The notes beneath the pieces were generated by a model. It was given only the letters and a program-made list of their open reading frames with translations, was not told the DNA's origin and did not search any database. A program made the translations under genes and the position numbers. From JBBIJR01 sp037445875 (GTDB lineage: Bacteria > CLD3 > SB21): a stretch of DNA of 45,998 nt. The stretch spans positions 1 to 45,998 of the forward strand of contig JBBIJR010000022.1 of assembly GCA_037445875.1 (NCBI GenBank), in the 5' to 3' direction. Positions 39,059 through 45,998 of this stretch are shown piece after piece. Within the stretch, counting starts at the first letter, position 1; every line of letters begins with the position of its first letter.

Positions 39059-41434
39059 ATGCTCAGCCTTTCGGATTTGTGGGTCCAGCTTGCGTACTTC
39101 GGTCTGACCAGTCCGCTTGTCTTCCACGCCCGAACGTACCTTAGACGTCTGGAGGATCGTCTTTGCCGCCAGGCCAATGCCGAATTGCGCAAACTCTCGC
39201 GACTGGTCGACCAGGGTCCAAGCTCCGTCATCGTTACCGATCGAGACGCGAACATCGAATACGTCAACCGCCGCTTTTCTTTTTTGACCGGCTATGCAGC
39301 GGACGAAGTCATCGGCAGGAACCCGCGTTTGCTGAAATCCGGCCGGACGCCCGGGAGTGCCTATGAAGGGATGTGGAGACAGCTGACTGCCGGGCTGGAT
39401 TGGCAGGGGGTTCTGTGCAACCGGACAAGATCAGGTGAACTGATCTATCTCGATTCGCATATCATGCCGATCCTGGATGAGCAGGGGACTGTGACTCACT
39501 ACGCCGCCATTCAGTACGACGTTACTCAGAAACTGCAGGCAGAGATGAAGGCCCTCGAAACCGAACGGCGCCTCAACGATATCGTTGAACACAGTACGAA
39601 CTTGTTCTACGTTCATACGAGCGACCATTGCCTCACCTATGTGAGTCCACAGACCAGGGATATTCTACATTGCGAGCCCGAAGAAGCGCTGAGAAACTGG
39701 AAAGACTTCCTGACGGACAACCCCTCCAATCTTCGTGGTATTGAACTGTCCCAGAAAGCCATTGATACGGGAGAACGTCAACCCCCTTATGAGCTTGAGC
39801 TCAGGACCAAATCCGGAACAACCGTATGGGTCGAAGTCCGGGAATCTCCTATTCTGGAGAATGGCAAGACCGCAGCTATTGTCGGTTCGCTGACAGACAT
39901 TAGTGCGCGGAAAGCGGCCGAGGAGGCACTGCGGCTCTCTGAACGAAAGTACCGCGAGCTGTTCGAGGAATCCCGAGACGCTGTCTTCATGAGTACTCCC
40001 TCGGGGAGGTTCCTCGATATCAATCGGGCAGGCGTCGGCCTGCTGGGATATGCGAACAAGGAGGAGGTCCTTGCACTCGATATTGGTGCCCACCTGTACG
40101 CCGACGGGGAGGAACGCCATAGACTGCTTGGAATGTTGGATACGCAGGATTTCGTCCGAGATTTCAAATCGACGCTGCGACGGAAGGACGGTAGATTGAT
40201 ACGAGTTCTTGAAACGACGACCGCCGTGCGAAACGCTGCCGGAACGGTGGAGTGCTACCGCGGAATTCTGCGTGACATTACTGACCAGGAACGACTGGAG
40301 GAGGAACTTCGTCAATCGCAGAAGATGGAAGCGGTTGGGCGCCTGGCCGGAGGGATAGCGCATGACTTCAATAACCTTCTGACAGCCATTCTTGGATACG
40401 GCCGGCTGCTCGAAAAAGATATCCACGACCCTTACCAGTCAGAGCACGTCCAGGAGGTCATCAAAGCTGCAGAAGGTGCGGCGTCCCTGACACGTCAATT
40501 GCTGGCCTTCAGCCGGAAGCAGATTATGGCCATGGAGATCCTCGATCTCAACGAAGTCGTACTGGGGATGTATAAGATGCTGCGAAGGCTGATCGGTGAG
40601 GATATCAAGCTGGACCAAGAGCTTTCAACCGAACCCACGTGGGTCGAAGCGGATCGGGGACAGATTGAACAGGTCATCCTGAACCTCGTGATCAACGCAC
40701 AGGACGCCGTATCCACGGGAGGCCGGATCCTTGTGCAGACCAGACTGGAGTCACAACCGCCAGAGGGGGTGAAGCCGTCTTCTACCAACGGATCCTGGGT
40801 GGTATTGTCGGTGCAGGACACCGGCGTAGGAATGGATGCGGAAACACTGTCCCATATCTTCGAGCCGTTCTTCACAACGAAGAAAGAGGGAAAGGGGACG
40901 GGTCTGGGACTTTCGACCGTGTACGGAGTCATCAAACAGAGCGGAGGTGAGATCCGGGTGACCAGCACTCCCAACGCGGGAACAACATTCGATATTTTCC
41001 TGCCTGGCGTACGACCTGCGGCTGAAACCAGAGGAAACAAAACCGTTGACTTGCCGAGCAGTCATCAGAAGGCAACCGTACTTGTTGTGGAGGATGACTC
41101 GACTGTCCGGAACCTGGTTCAGACCGTCCTCCTGGCGGCGGGCCACCGCGTTCTGGTTGCTCGTGGACCCCAGGAAGCCATGGAGATGGTTCACGAACGG
41201 ACTGAAGGAATCGATCTTCTGCTGACGGACGTCGTTATGCCGACGATGGATGGTCTCTCGATGGCCAGAACTATCCAGCATGCGTCTCCAACGGTCAAGG
41301 TGTTGTTCATGTCCGGATATGCCAACCACGGGATCGTTCATGAAGGGCAGCTGGAACACAATTTGGAGTTCATTCAAAAACCCTTCACGCCGGGTGAATT
41401 GGTTTTGCGAATCCAGCAGGTCCTAGGCTCGTAG
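39059..41434 (+). CDS. PAS-domain hybrid histidine kinase with C-terminal receiver
   Basis: The 791-residue protein begins with a short, weakly hydrophobic segment. Three PAS domains follow: ~50-160 ('GPSSVIVTDRDANIEYVNRRF'), ~175-290 and ~295-415 ('FEESRDAVFMSTPSGRFLDIN'), each followed by a PAC-like 'DIT/DVT' end. HisKA has H435 in 'GGIAHDFNNLLTAILGYGRLL', then HATPase ('NLVINAQDAV', 'DTGVGMD', 'GTGLGLSTVYG'), then a receiver with D724 in 'LLLTDVVMPTMDG' and K in 'FIQKPFTP'. It is predicted cytoplasmic or weakly membrane-associated. The output would pass by phosphotransfer. The nearby LuxR relic could once have been its partner. No ligand can be named. Confidence 0.92.
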   Translation: MLSLSDLWVQLAYFGLTSPLVFHARTYLRRLEDRLCRQANAELRKLSRLVDQGPSSVIVTDRDANIEYVNRRFSFLTGYAADEVIGRNPRLLKSGRTPGSAYEGMWRQLTAGLDWQGVLCNRTRSGELIYLDSHIMPILDEQGTVTHYAAIQYDVTQKLQAEMKALETERRLNDIVEHSTNLFYVHTSDHCLTYVSPQTRDILHCEPEEALRNWKDFLTDNPSNLRGIELSQKAIDTGERQPPYELELRTKSGTTVWVEVRESPILENGKTAAIVGSLTDISARKAAEEALRLSERKYRELFEESRDAVFMSTPSGRFLDINRAGVGLLGYANKEEVLALDIGAHLYADGEERHRLLGMLDTQDFVRDFKSTLRRKDGRLIRVLETTTAVRNAAGTVECYRGILRDITDQERLEEELRQSQKMEAVGRLAGGIAHDFNNLLTAILGYGRLLEKDIHDPYQSEHVQEVIKAAEGAASLTRQLLAFSRKQIMAMEILDLNEVVLGMYKMLRRLIGEDIKLDQELSTEPTWVEADRGQIEQVILNLVINAQDAVSTGGRILVQTRLESQPPEGVKPSSTNGSWVVLSVQDTGVGMDAETLSHIFEPFFTTKKEGKGTGLGLSTVYGVIKQSGGEIRVTSTPNAGTTFDIFLPGVRPAAETRGNKTVDLPSSHQKATVLVVEDDSTVRNLVQTVLLAAGHRVLVARGPQEAMEMVHERTEGIDLLLTDVVMPTMDGLSMARTIQHASPTVKVLFMSGYANHGIVHEGQLEHNLEFIQKPFTPGELVLRIQQVLGS

Positions 41435-41435
41435 C

Positions 41436-43013
41436 TCAGGCCTCGGCCATCGCTGCGGGCGGCGTCTCGTGGAGGACCAGATCGGGGGTCTTCTGGAGGG
41501 TATAGTTCAATTCCCAATCGCTCTTGAAGAGGAGCACAGGCCTTCCCTGGTCGTCGAATGCGGCTTTGACATCCAGCGCCGGCTTGATGTCATTGCCTAC
41601 CCAGCGGGTCTTGGTATACGGCAGTCGTTCCAGTTCCACCTTCTCGTTGTACTCGCTCTCCATCCGCCAGGAGAAAACCTGCAGTTGCAGTTCCCCGACC
41701 GCTGCCAACAACGGGCTCAGACTTCCGTCCGGTTCCTTGAATATCTGGATGACGCCTTCCTCGCCCAGCTGATCAACACCCTTGCGGAAACTCTTGGAGT
41801 ACGAGTTGGTGGCAGGCCGCACCTTCACGAAAATCTCCGGAGCAAATCGCGGGAATTTTGGAATCGCGAAATCCGGTCCGTCCGACAACACGTCTCCGAT
41901 CCGAAAGAGCCCGGGGTTGATGAGACCGATCACGTCTCCGGGGTACGCTTCGTCGATGATCGTGCGTTCCCGTCCGAACACCTCGAACGGATAATTCAAC
42001 TTGACCTCTCTTCCGCTCGCCGAATGCCGGACTGTCATGCCGCGCTGGAACCGTCCGGACACGATGCGGACAAAGGATATCCGGTCGCGGTGGGCCTTGT
42101 TCATATTGGCCTGCACCTTGTACACGAAACAGGAGAATTTGTCGTACGACGGCTCGATCTTGCCTGCGGAAGTGTGTACGGCCTGCGGCGGCGGCGCCAG
42201 TTCCAGCACGTGCTGCAGGAAATTCTCGACGCCGAAGTTCGTCAGGGCGCTCCCGAAGAAAACCGGCGTGACCTTCTCTGCGATGAAAGACTCCCGGTCA
42301 AACGAAGGAAGTCCTTCGTCGATCAGGTGCAGATCGTCCACAAGCCGGCGATGGGCGGAATCACCGAGAAGACTTTTCAGATGGGCATCGTACACATCTG
42401 CCATCTTGACGGGAGCGCGGTACTTGCCGCCGACCGTACGCTCGAAGAGGTGGAACCGCCTCTCCGAACGCTCGTATATTCCGCGGAAATCCGGCCCGTC
42501 TCCAACCGGCCACGTCATGGGAACGGCCGTGATCCCCAGCACCTTCTCGACATTGTCCAGCAGATCGAACGGACTGAGTGCAGGGCGGTCGAGCTTGTTG
42601 ATGAACGTAACGATGGGGATGCCGCGGTCACGGCATACTCTGAAGAGCTTGACGGTCTGCGGTTCAACGCCTTTTGCGGCATCGAGAAGCATGATGGCAC
42701 TGTCCACTGCCATGAGCGTGCGATAGGTGTCCTCGCTGAAATCCTGATGACCCGGCGTGTCCAGAATATTCAACAGCAGATCGCCGTACGCTACGCGCAT
42801 CGCGCTCGACGACACCGAGATGCCGCGGGTTTGTTCGATCTCCATCCAATCGGACGTGGTACTGTTACGCGTCCCGCCGGTGACGTTGCCCGCACGCTGG
42901 ATGGCCCCGGAGTAGAGCAACAACTTCTCGGTGAGCGTCGTTTTTCCGGCGTCGGGATGGGATATGATCGCCAGCGTGCGGCGCCGCGCTATTTCGGAAT
43001 TCAGATCAGCCAT
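41436..43013 (-). CDS. prfC: Peptide chain release factor 3
   Basis: The 525-residue translational GTPase is nearly the E. coli length (529). G-domain motifs are 'ISHPDAGKTTLTEKLLLYSGAI' (P-loop), 'RGISVSSSAMRV' (switch I), 'DTPGHQDFSEDTYRTL' and 'NKLDRPALSPFDLLD'. Release-factor-3-specific segments are 'VENFLQHVLELAPPPQ' and 'GVDQLGEEGVIQIFKEPDGS'. It recycles RF1/RF2 after peptide release. It ends 2 bp from the kinase gene and is convergent with it. A good phylogenetic marker for the scaffold. Confidence 0.96.
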   Translation of the reverse strand: MADLNSEIARRRTLAIISHPDAGKTTLTEKLLLYSGAIQRAGNVTGGTRNSTTSDWMEIEQTRGISVSSSAMRVAYGDLLLNILDTPGHQDFSEDTYRTLMAVDSAIMLLDAAKGVEPQTVKLFRVCRDRGIPIVTFINKLDRPALSPFDLLDNVEKVLGITAVPMTWPVGDGPDFRGIYERSERRFHLFERTVGGKYRAPVKMADVYDAHLKSLLGDSAHRRLVDDLHLIDEGLPSFDRESFIAEKVTPVFFGSALTNFGVENFLQHVLELAPPPQAVHTSAGKIEPSYDKFSCFVYKVQANMNKAHRDRISFVRIVSGRFQRGMTVRHSASGREVKLNYPFEVFGRERTIIDEAYPGDVIGLINPGLFRIGDVLSDGPDFAIPKFPRFAPEIFVKVRPATNSYSKSFRKGVDQLGEEGVIQIFKEPDGSLSPLLAAVGELQLQVFSWRMESEYNEKVELERLPYTKTRWVGNDIKPALDVKAAFDDQGRPVLLFKSDWELNYTLQKTPDLVLHETPPAAMAEA

Positions 43014-43150
43014 GCAGTCCTTTCAAGCCGCGGCGAATATAGGGGATTCGCCCGTATTTGTCACGGTTTTTTTCGGCCATCTTGAATGGTTGGCATCCTT
43101 CGATTAGAATGTGTATCCTGAACGCGTTTCACCCAAACAAGGAGGAATCC

Positions 43151-44194
43151 ATGCGAGCGCTTGTTGCCTTTGCCCTGACTTGCCTGGTGGCGATGCCGGC
43201 GGTCCGGGCCCAACGGCTGATCCTTCCCCAGACCAGCCCGAAGGCATCCGTCATGCAAACCGTCGGACTGACGGAGATCACCGTAACCTACAACCGCCCC
43301 GGTGTAAAAAGCCGCACGATCTGGGGCGACCTGGTGCCCTACGACGAGGTCTGGCGCGTCGGTGCCAATGAGAATACCACCATCTCGTTCAGTACGCCCG
43401 TTCGCATCGGCGGTAAGGAATTGACCGCGGGCACGTACGGTCTTCACATGATTCCCGGCAAAGAGGAGTGGACGGTGATTTTCAGTACGAACTTCACCTC
43501 CTGGGGAAGTTATTTCTACGATGAAAAAGAGGATGCGCTGCGCATCAAGGTGAAAGCCGAAGCAGGGGAGTTCACGGAGCGGATGGCGTTCCTCATAGCC
43601 AACCTGAAGGACGACGCGGCGGATGTAGTGCTGGCCTGGGAAAAACTCCGCGTCTCGTTTACGGTGCAGGTCGACGTCAAAGCCACGGTGGTGGCAAGTA
43701 TCCGCAAGCAACTACGCTCGGTCGAAGGATTCATGCCGGAGGCTTTGAGAAACGCCGCCCTCTACTGCCTGCGCAACGAAGTGAGTCTCGACGAGGGGCT
43801 GTCCTGGATCGATCGAGCGATCGCCGCCCAACCCACAACCGGCAACCTGCTGGTAAAGGCCCAGATCCTTGAGAAGCAGGGTGATGGCACGGCCGTGGCG
43901 GTCATGGTCCAGACTGCGGTCGACGCGGCCTCCTCGGAAGCCGATTTCAATGACCTGGGATACTATTATCTGAACGCCAAGAAGAACAAGGAAGCAATCG
44001 AGACGTTCAAGCGTAACGCCAGGTCGTATCCCAAGTCATGGAACGCGCACGACAGCCTGGCCGAAGCGTATGAGAAGACGGGAGACCAAAAACTGGCGCT
44101 GGAACATTACAAGAAGGCACTCGAACTGGTCAATGTTGACAATCAGAAACGCCGGATCGAGAACTCGATCAAGAAGCTAAGCGAGTCCAGGTAA
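43151..44194 (+). CDS. DUF2911 protein with C-terminal TPR repeats
   Basis: ATG 43151 follows GGAGG. The signal peptide is 'LVAFALTCLVAMPAVRAQ'. The DUF2911 domain (~25-170) shows 'LILPQTSPKASVMQTVGLTEITVTYNRPGVKSRTIWGDLVPYDEVWRVGANENTTI' and 'GTYGLHMIPGKEEWTVIF'. The C-terminal ~140 residues contain TPR-like helices ('EADFNDLGYYYLNAKKNKEAIETFKRNAR', 'NAHDSLAEAYEKTGDQKLALEHYKKAL'). Such proteins are common in Bacteroidota and Gemmatimonadota. Function unknown, probably periplasmic. Confidence 0.85.
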   Translation: MRALVAFALTCLVAMPAVRAQRLILPQTSPKASVMQTVGLTEITVTYNRPGVKSRTIWGDLVPYDEVWRVGANENTTISFSTPVRIGGKELTAGTYGLHMIPGKEEWTVIFSTNFTSWGSYFYDEKEDALRIKVKAEAGEFTERMAFLIANLKDDAADVVLAWEKLRVSFTVQVDVKATVVASIRKQLRSVEGFMPEALRNAALYCLRNEVSLDEGLSWIDRAIAAQPTTGNLLVKAQILEKQGDGTAVAVMVQTAVDAASSEADFNDLGYYYLNAKKNKEAIETFKRNARSYPKSWNAHDSLAEAYEKTGDQKLALEHYKKALELVNVDNQKRRIENSIKKLSESR

Positions 44195-44200
44195 CAATTC

Positions 44201-45998
44201 TCATTTAGCCGCGTTCCGGCCGGCGGCGAGAAGGTTTACGAACAGGCGAAAGGCCCCGGGCACCCCGGCCGGCAACTGGCGGAAGAATGCGAGGCCGGTG
44301 TATATATAGACACCCCGGCCGTAACGGGCGAACAACAGCGAGCCACCGGAAGGTTTTTCTCCGGAGTCTGCCATCCATAAGGGCATCTCATAGGACGAGT
44401 CGGGAGCGTCGGCGAAATACAGCCCGCGCTCCTGTATCCAACCGGCGAAATCCGACGCATCCAGCCGGTTCGGCCCGCTCAGCACGGGGTGGTCCGTTCC
44501 TGCAAACGTTACCGGCGCATTCTCTTCAGCGACCCGAACGTTTGAGACACGGAAGGGAAAAGGCCCGAGATTCGCCATCGAAGCGATTTCCCACCCGACA
44601 TTGTATTGCACGATCAGTGTGCCTCCGTCGTGTACGTATGATAGCAACTGCGGCTGGAGCGCCCGCAGGCCGGGTCTCGCGTTGTAGGCGCGGATGCCGG
44701 TTACGATCGCATCGTACGTTCCCAGGTCGCCTTTGAGGTCGTCGTCGGAGAGGAGCGTGACGTGATACCCGAGCTGACGCAGATACTCAGGCACGCGGTC
44801 GCCGGAACCCATGACATAACCGATGCTGGCCGCTGTCCTCGCGGTTTCAATCCGAACGAGCCGCACACGGGTCTTGGAAAAATAGGTCTGAGTGGGGATG
44901 TGATCGTGGGAAACGGTCACGACAGCCAGCGCCGGTTCGGCGATGCCGCCTGCAAGGCGAACGTCCAGCAATGAGGTCGAGGCGCCCTCAGGCGGTGTAA
45001 CCGTGCATTCGATCTGCTGCTCTGCTCCTTTTCCCGCCAGGTCGTATTCGATGGCCACGGGTTCGATTTTCCATCCGCCGGAGGCTTCGGACACGATCTG
45101 TCCCTTCCGCGCAGCGCTTTGAGAACGAACAACCAGCCGGATTCTTTTGCCGCTGCCGTCTCCGAAGACACAGGTGGGACTCTCGGCTTCGATCGTGACC
45201 GGCGGACCGACGACCAGCGGTCGATACGACTCGCCTCGTATGCGATCGGTCCATCGATACCGGACCGGAACGGAGCGCTGGAACTCCATGCCGTCCACTT
45301 CAAACCGGAAAACAGCGGACAGCGGTGACTCGTTCTCCGGCTGCCCGATGAGGAACGTGTCCGCAACGGTGTACGTGCCTCCGTTATTCTCACTGGCCAG
45401 CCAGTACGGTTGAGAATAGGGGAAGTCGACCGGAATGGCCAGCGAGGTATCGACCCGGTTCCAAACACCTTCCTTCAGCGAGGACGGGACCGTGGATCCG
45501 GCTATCGTTGCTCGCCCGCTCATGTTCCACTGTACTTTCCTCAAGAGGATGGCATAGGACGAACGGCACACGACGCCCGCTGAGACTCGCAGCTGCTGTC
45601 CGGGAGAAACATACGACTCCTCCGAAATCGCTTCCATCCAGAGGCCCAGGCAGTCCGAGATCAGATCTTCGAGTTCCTTTCTTTTGACATCGATCCAGGG
45701 ATTCGGCGCCAGGGTGGACAATTCCTTGTGCGTCTTGACCAGTGCGGACACGATGCGCGAGGGATTCTCAGGATCGAACGCCTCCCTGGCCCGCGTCAGT
45801 AATTTCTCTATGCGCTCTCCCCCCGCCATACGCCTCCACGAGACGTCAATACCGGAGAAAGGATCCGACGAAGCCTTGTCACCTGCGATCTCCTGGAAAT
45901 ACTCGTACGTCGTGCTCCGCAGAGGCGTGGCTCCAAAACCCTGGCTCTTGTGCATGGTTCGGCTCCGTGAGGAAATCTCTGTATAGGACATGCCCAGG
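44201..45998 (-). CDS. PIG-L deacetylase-like protein, C-terminal part (5' partial)
   Basis: The frame is open through the right edge; the ATG at 45991 is internal. The visible ~598 residues begin with 'SRSRTMHKSQGFGATPLR', the end of the LmbE/PIG-L catalytic domain in the long (~850-residue) relatives found in Bacteroidota and Gemmatimonadota. Long beta-rich domains follow. A glutamine-amidotransferase-like terminal domain comes last ('RVPEYLRQLGYHVTLLSDDDL', 'YDAIVTGIRAYNARPGL', 'GTLIVQYNV'), lacking an obvious catalytic cysteine. PIG-L enzymes remove N-acetyl groups from GlcNAc-containing conjugates through a zinc site that lies outside the window. Confidence 0.85.
   Translation of the reverse strand, partial: LGMSYTEISSRSRTMHKSQGFGATPLRSTTYEYFQEIAGDKASSDPFSGIDVSWRRMAGGERIEKLLTRAREAFDPENPSRIVSALVKTHKELSTLAPNPWIDVKRKELEDLISDCLGLWMEAISEESYVSPGQQLRVSAGVVCRSSYAILLRKVQWNMSGRATIAGSTVPSSLKEGVWNRVDTSLAIPVDFPYSQPYWLASENNGGTYTVADTFLIGQPENESPLSAVFRFEVDGMEFQRSVPVRYRWTDRIRGESYRPLVVGPPVTIEAESPTCVFGDGSGKRIRLVVRSQSAARKGQIVSEASGGWKIEPVAIEYDLAGKGAEQQIECTVTPPEGASTSLLDVRLAGGIAEPALAVVTVSHDHIPTQTYFSKTRVRLVRIETARTAASIGYVMGSGDRVPEYLRQLGYHVTLLSDDDLKGDLGTYDAIVTGIRAYNARPGLRALQPQLLSYVHDGGTLIVQYNVGWEIASMANLGPFPFRVSNVRVAEENAPVTFAGTDHPVLSGPNRLDASDFAGWIQERGLYFADAPDSSYEMPLWMADSGEKPSGGSLLFARYGRGVYIYTGLAFFRQLPAGVPGAFRLFVNLLAAGRNAAK

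Noticed and set aside
41469..43085. 538-residue plus-strand open frame
   Set aside because: It is an exact antisense shadow of prfC, rich in Arg/His/Asp with no domain; GC-rich codon usage leaves the opposite strand open.
1..45998. tRNA, rRNA, CRISPR arrays, transposases or integrases
   Set aside because: Looked for cloverleaf-like segments, regular repeats and transposase motifs by eye; none was convincing. A tRNAscan/Infernal run would settle the RNA question.

Overview
The window is about 46 kb of a metagenome-style scaffold with two runs of Ns (1125-1134 and 14433-14472). The bulk is GC-rich. Several things point to a Gram-negative member of the FCB superphylum (Bacteroidota/Ignavibacteriota/Rhodothermota-like): a clade II (Sec-type) nitrous oxide reductase cluster, a one-polypeptide hybrid two-component regulator (propeller, Y_Y_Y, kinase, receiver, AraC), DUF2911 and PIG-L family proteins, many lipoproteins and three RND-efflux components. 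This placement is an inference; there is no rRNA or other phylogenetic marker except prfC.

Layout. 1-4.1 kb: the end of an RND pump, a haem/beta-propeller lipoprotein gene split by a gap, a VapBC toxin-antitoxin pair with a perfect operator-like inverted repeat, a PEGA lipoprotein and a DinB protein. 4.4-10.0 kb: a 1359-residue hybrid sensor and a secreted repeat protein whose C-terminus looks cut off. 10.0-14.2 kb: a minus-strand, visibly less GC-rich island with a patatin-like phospholipase, a small beta-rich protein, a secreted barrel-like protein, a membrane protein and an HsdR-N-like nuclease domain, the last two probably one frameshifted gene. 14.2-16.8 kb: an AraC-type DNA-binding protein, a CsgG-like protein and a membrane protein.

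17.1-31.1 kb is the core: a denitrification/NO-stress region all on the plus strand. An Rrf2-type Fe-S regulator with its own promoter and operator-like repeat is followed by the di-iron repair protein Ric, a cytochrome c lipoprotein, a fasciclin lipoprotein and NosZ. A strong intrinsic terminator lies directly after nosZ. Next come a NosB-like membrane protein, NosL, a DUF6448 protein, haem A synthase, a YwiC-like membrane protein, a tryptophanase-like PLP enzyme, NosD, NosF, NosY, a CopD-like protein, a decayed cytochrome c fragment and two small paralogous 4-TM proteins with an oxidase-subunit-I-like histidine motif. Together these reduce N2O to N2, deliver electrons and copper to the enzyme, and repair NO damage. 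The tryptophanase, YwiC, DUF6448 and mini-haem proteins are unexpected passengers.

31.1-38.4 kb is a compact minus-strand operon: TolC, membrane-fusion protein, RND pump, PII-like protein, DUF2892, a haem-binding Tll0287-like lipoprotein and a rhodanese. Upstream of it lie a beheaded LuxR-type regulator and a decayed second copy of part of the tolC gene. 39-46 kb: a PAS hybrid kinase, peptide release factor 3, a DUF2911/TPR protein and the C-terminal part of a PIG-L deacetylase-like protein that runs off the window. I found no tRNA, rRNA, CRISPR array or intact transposase.
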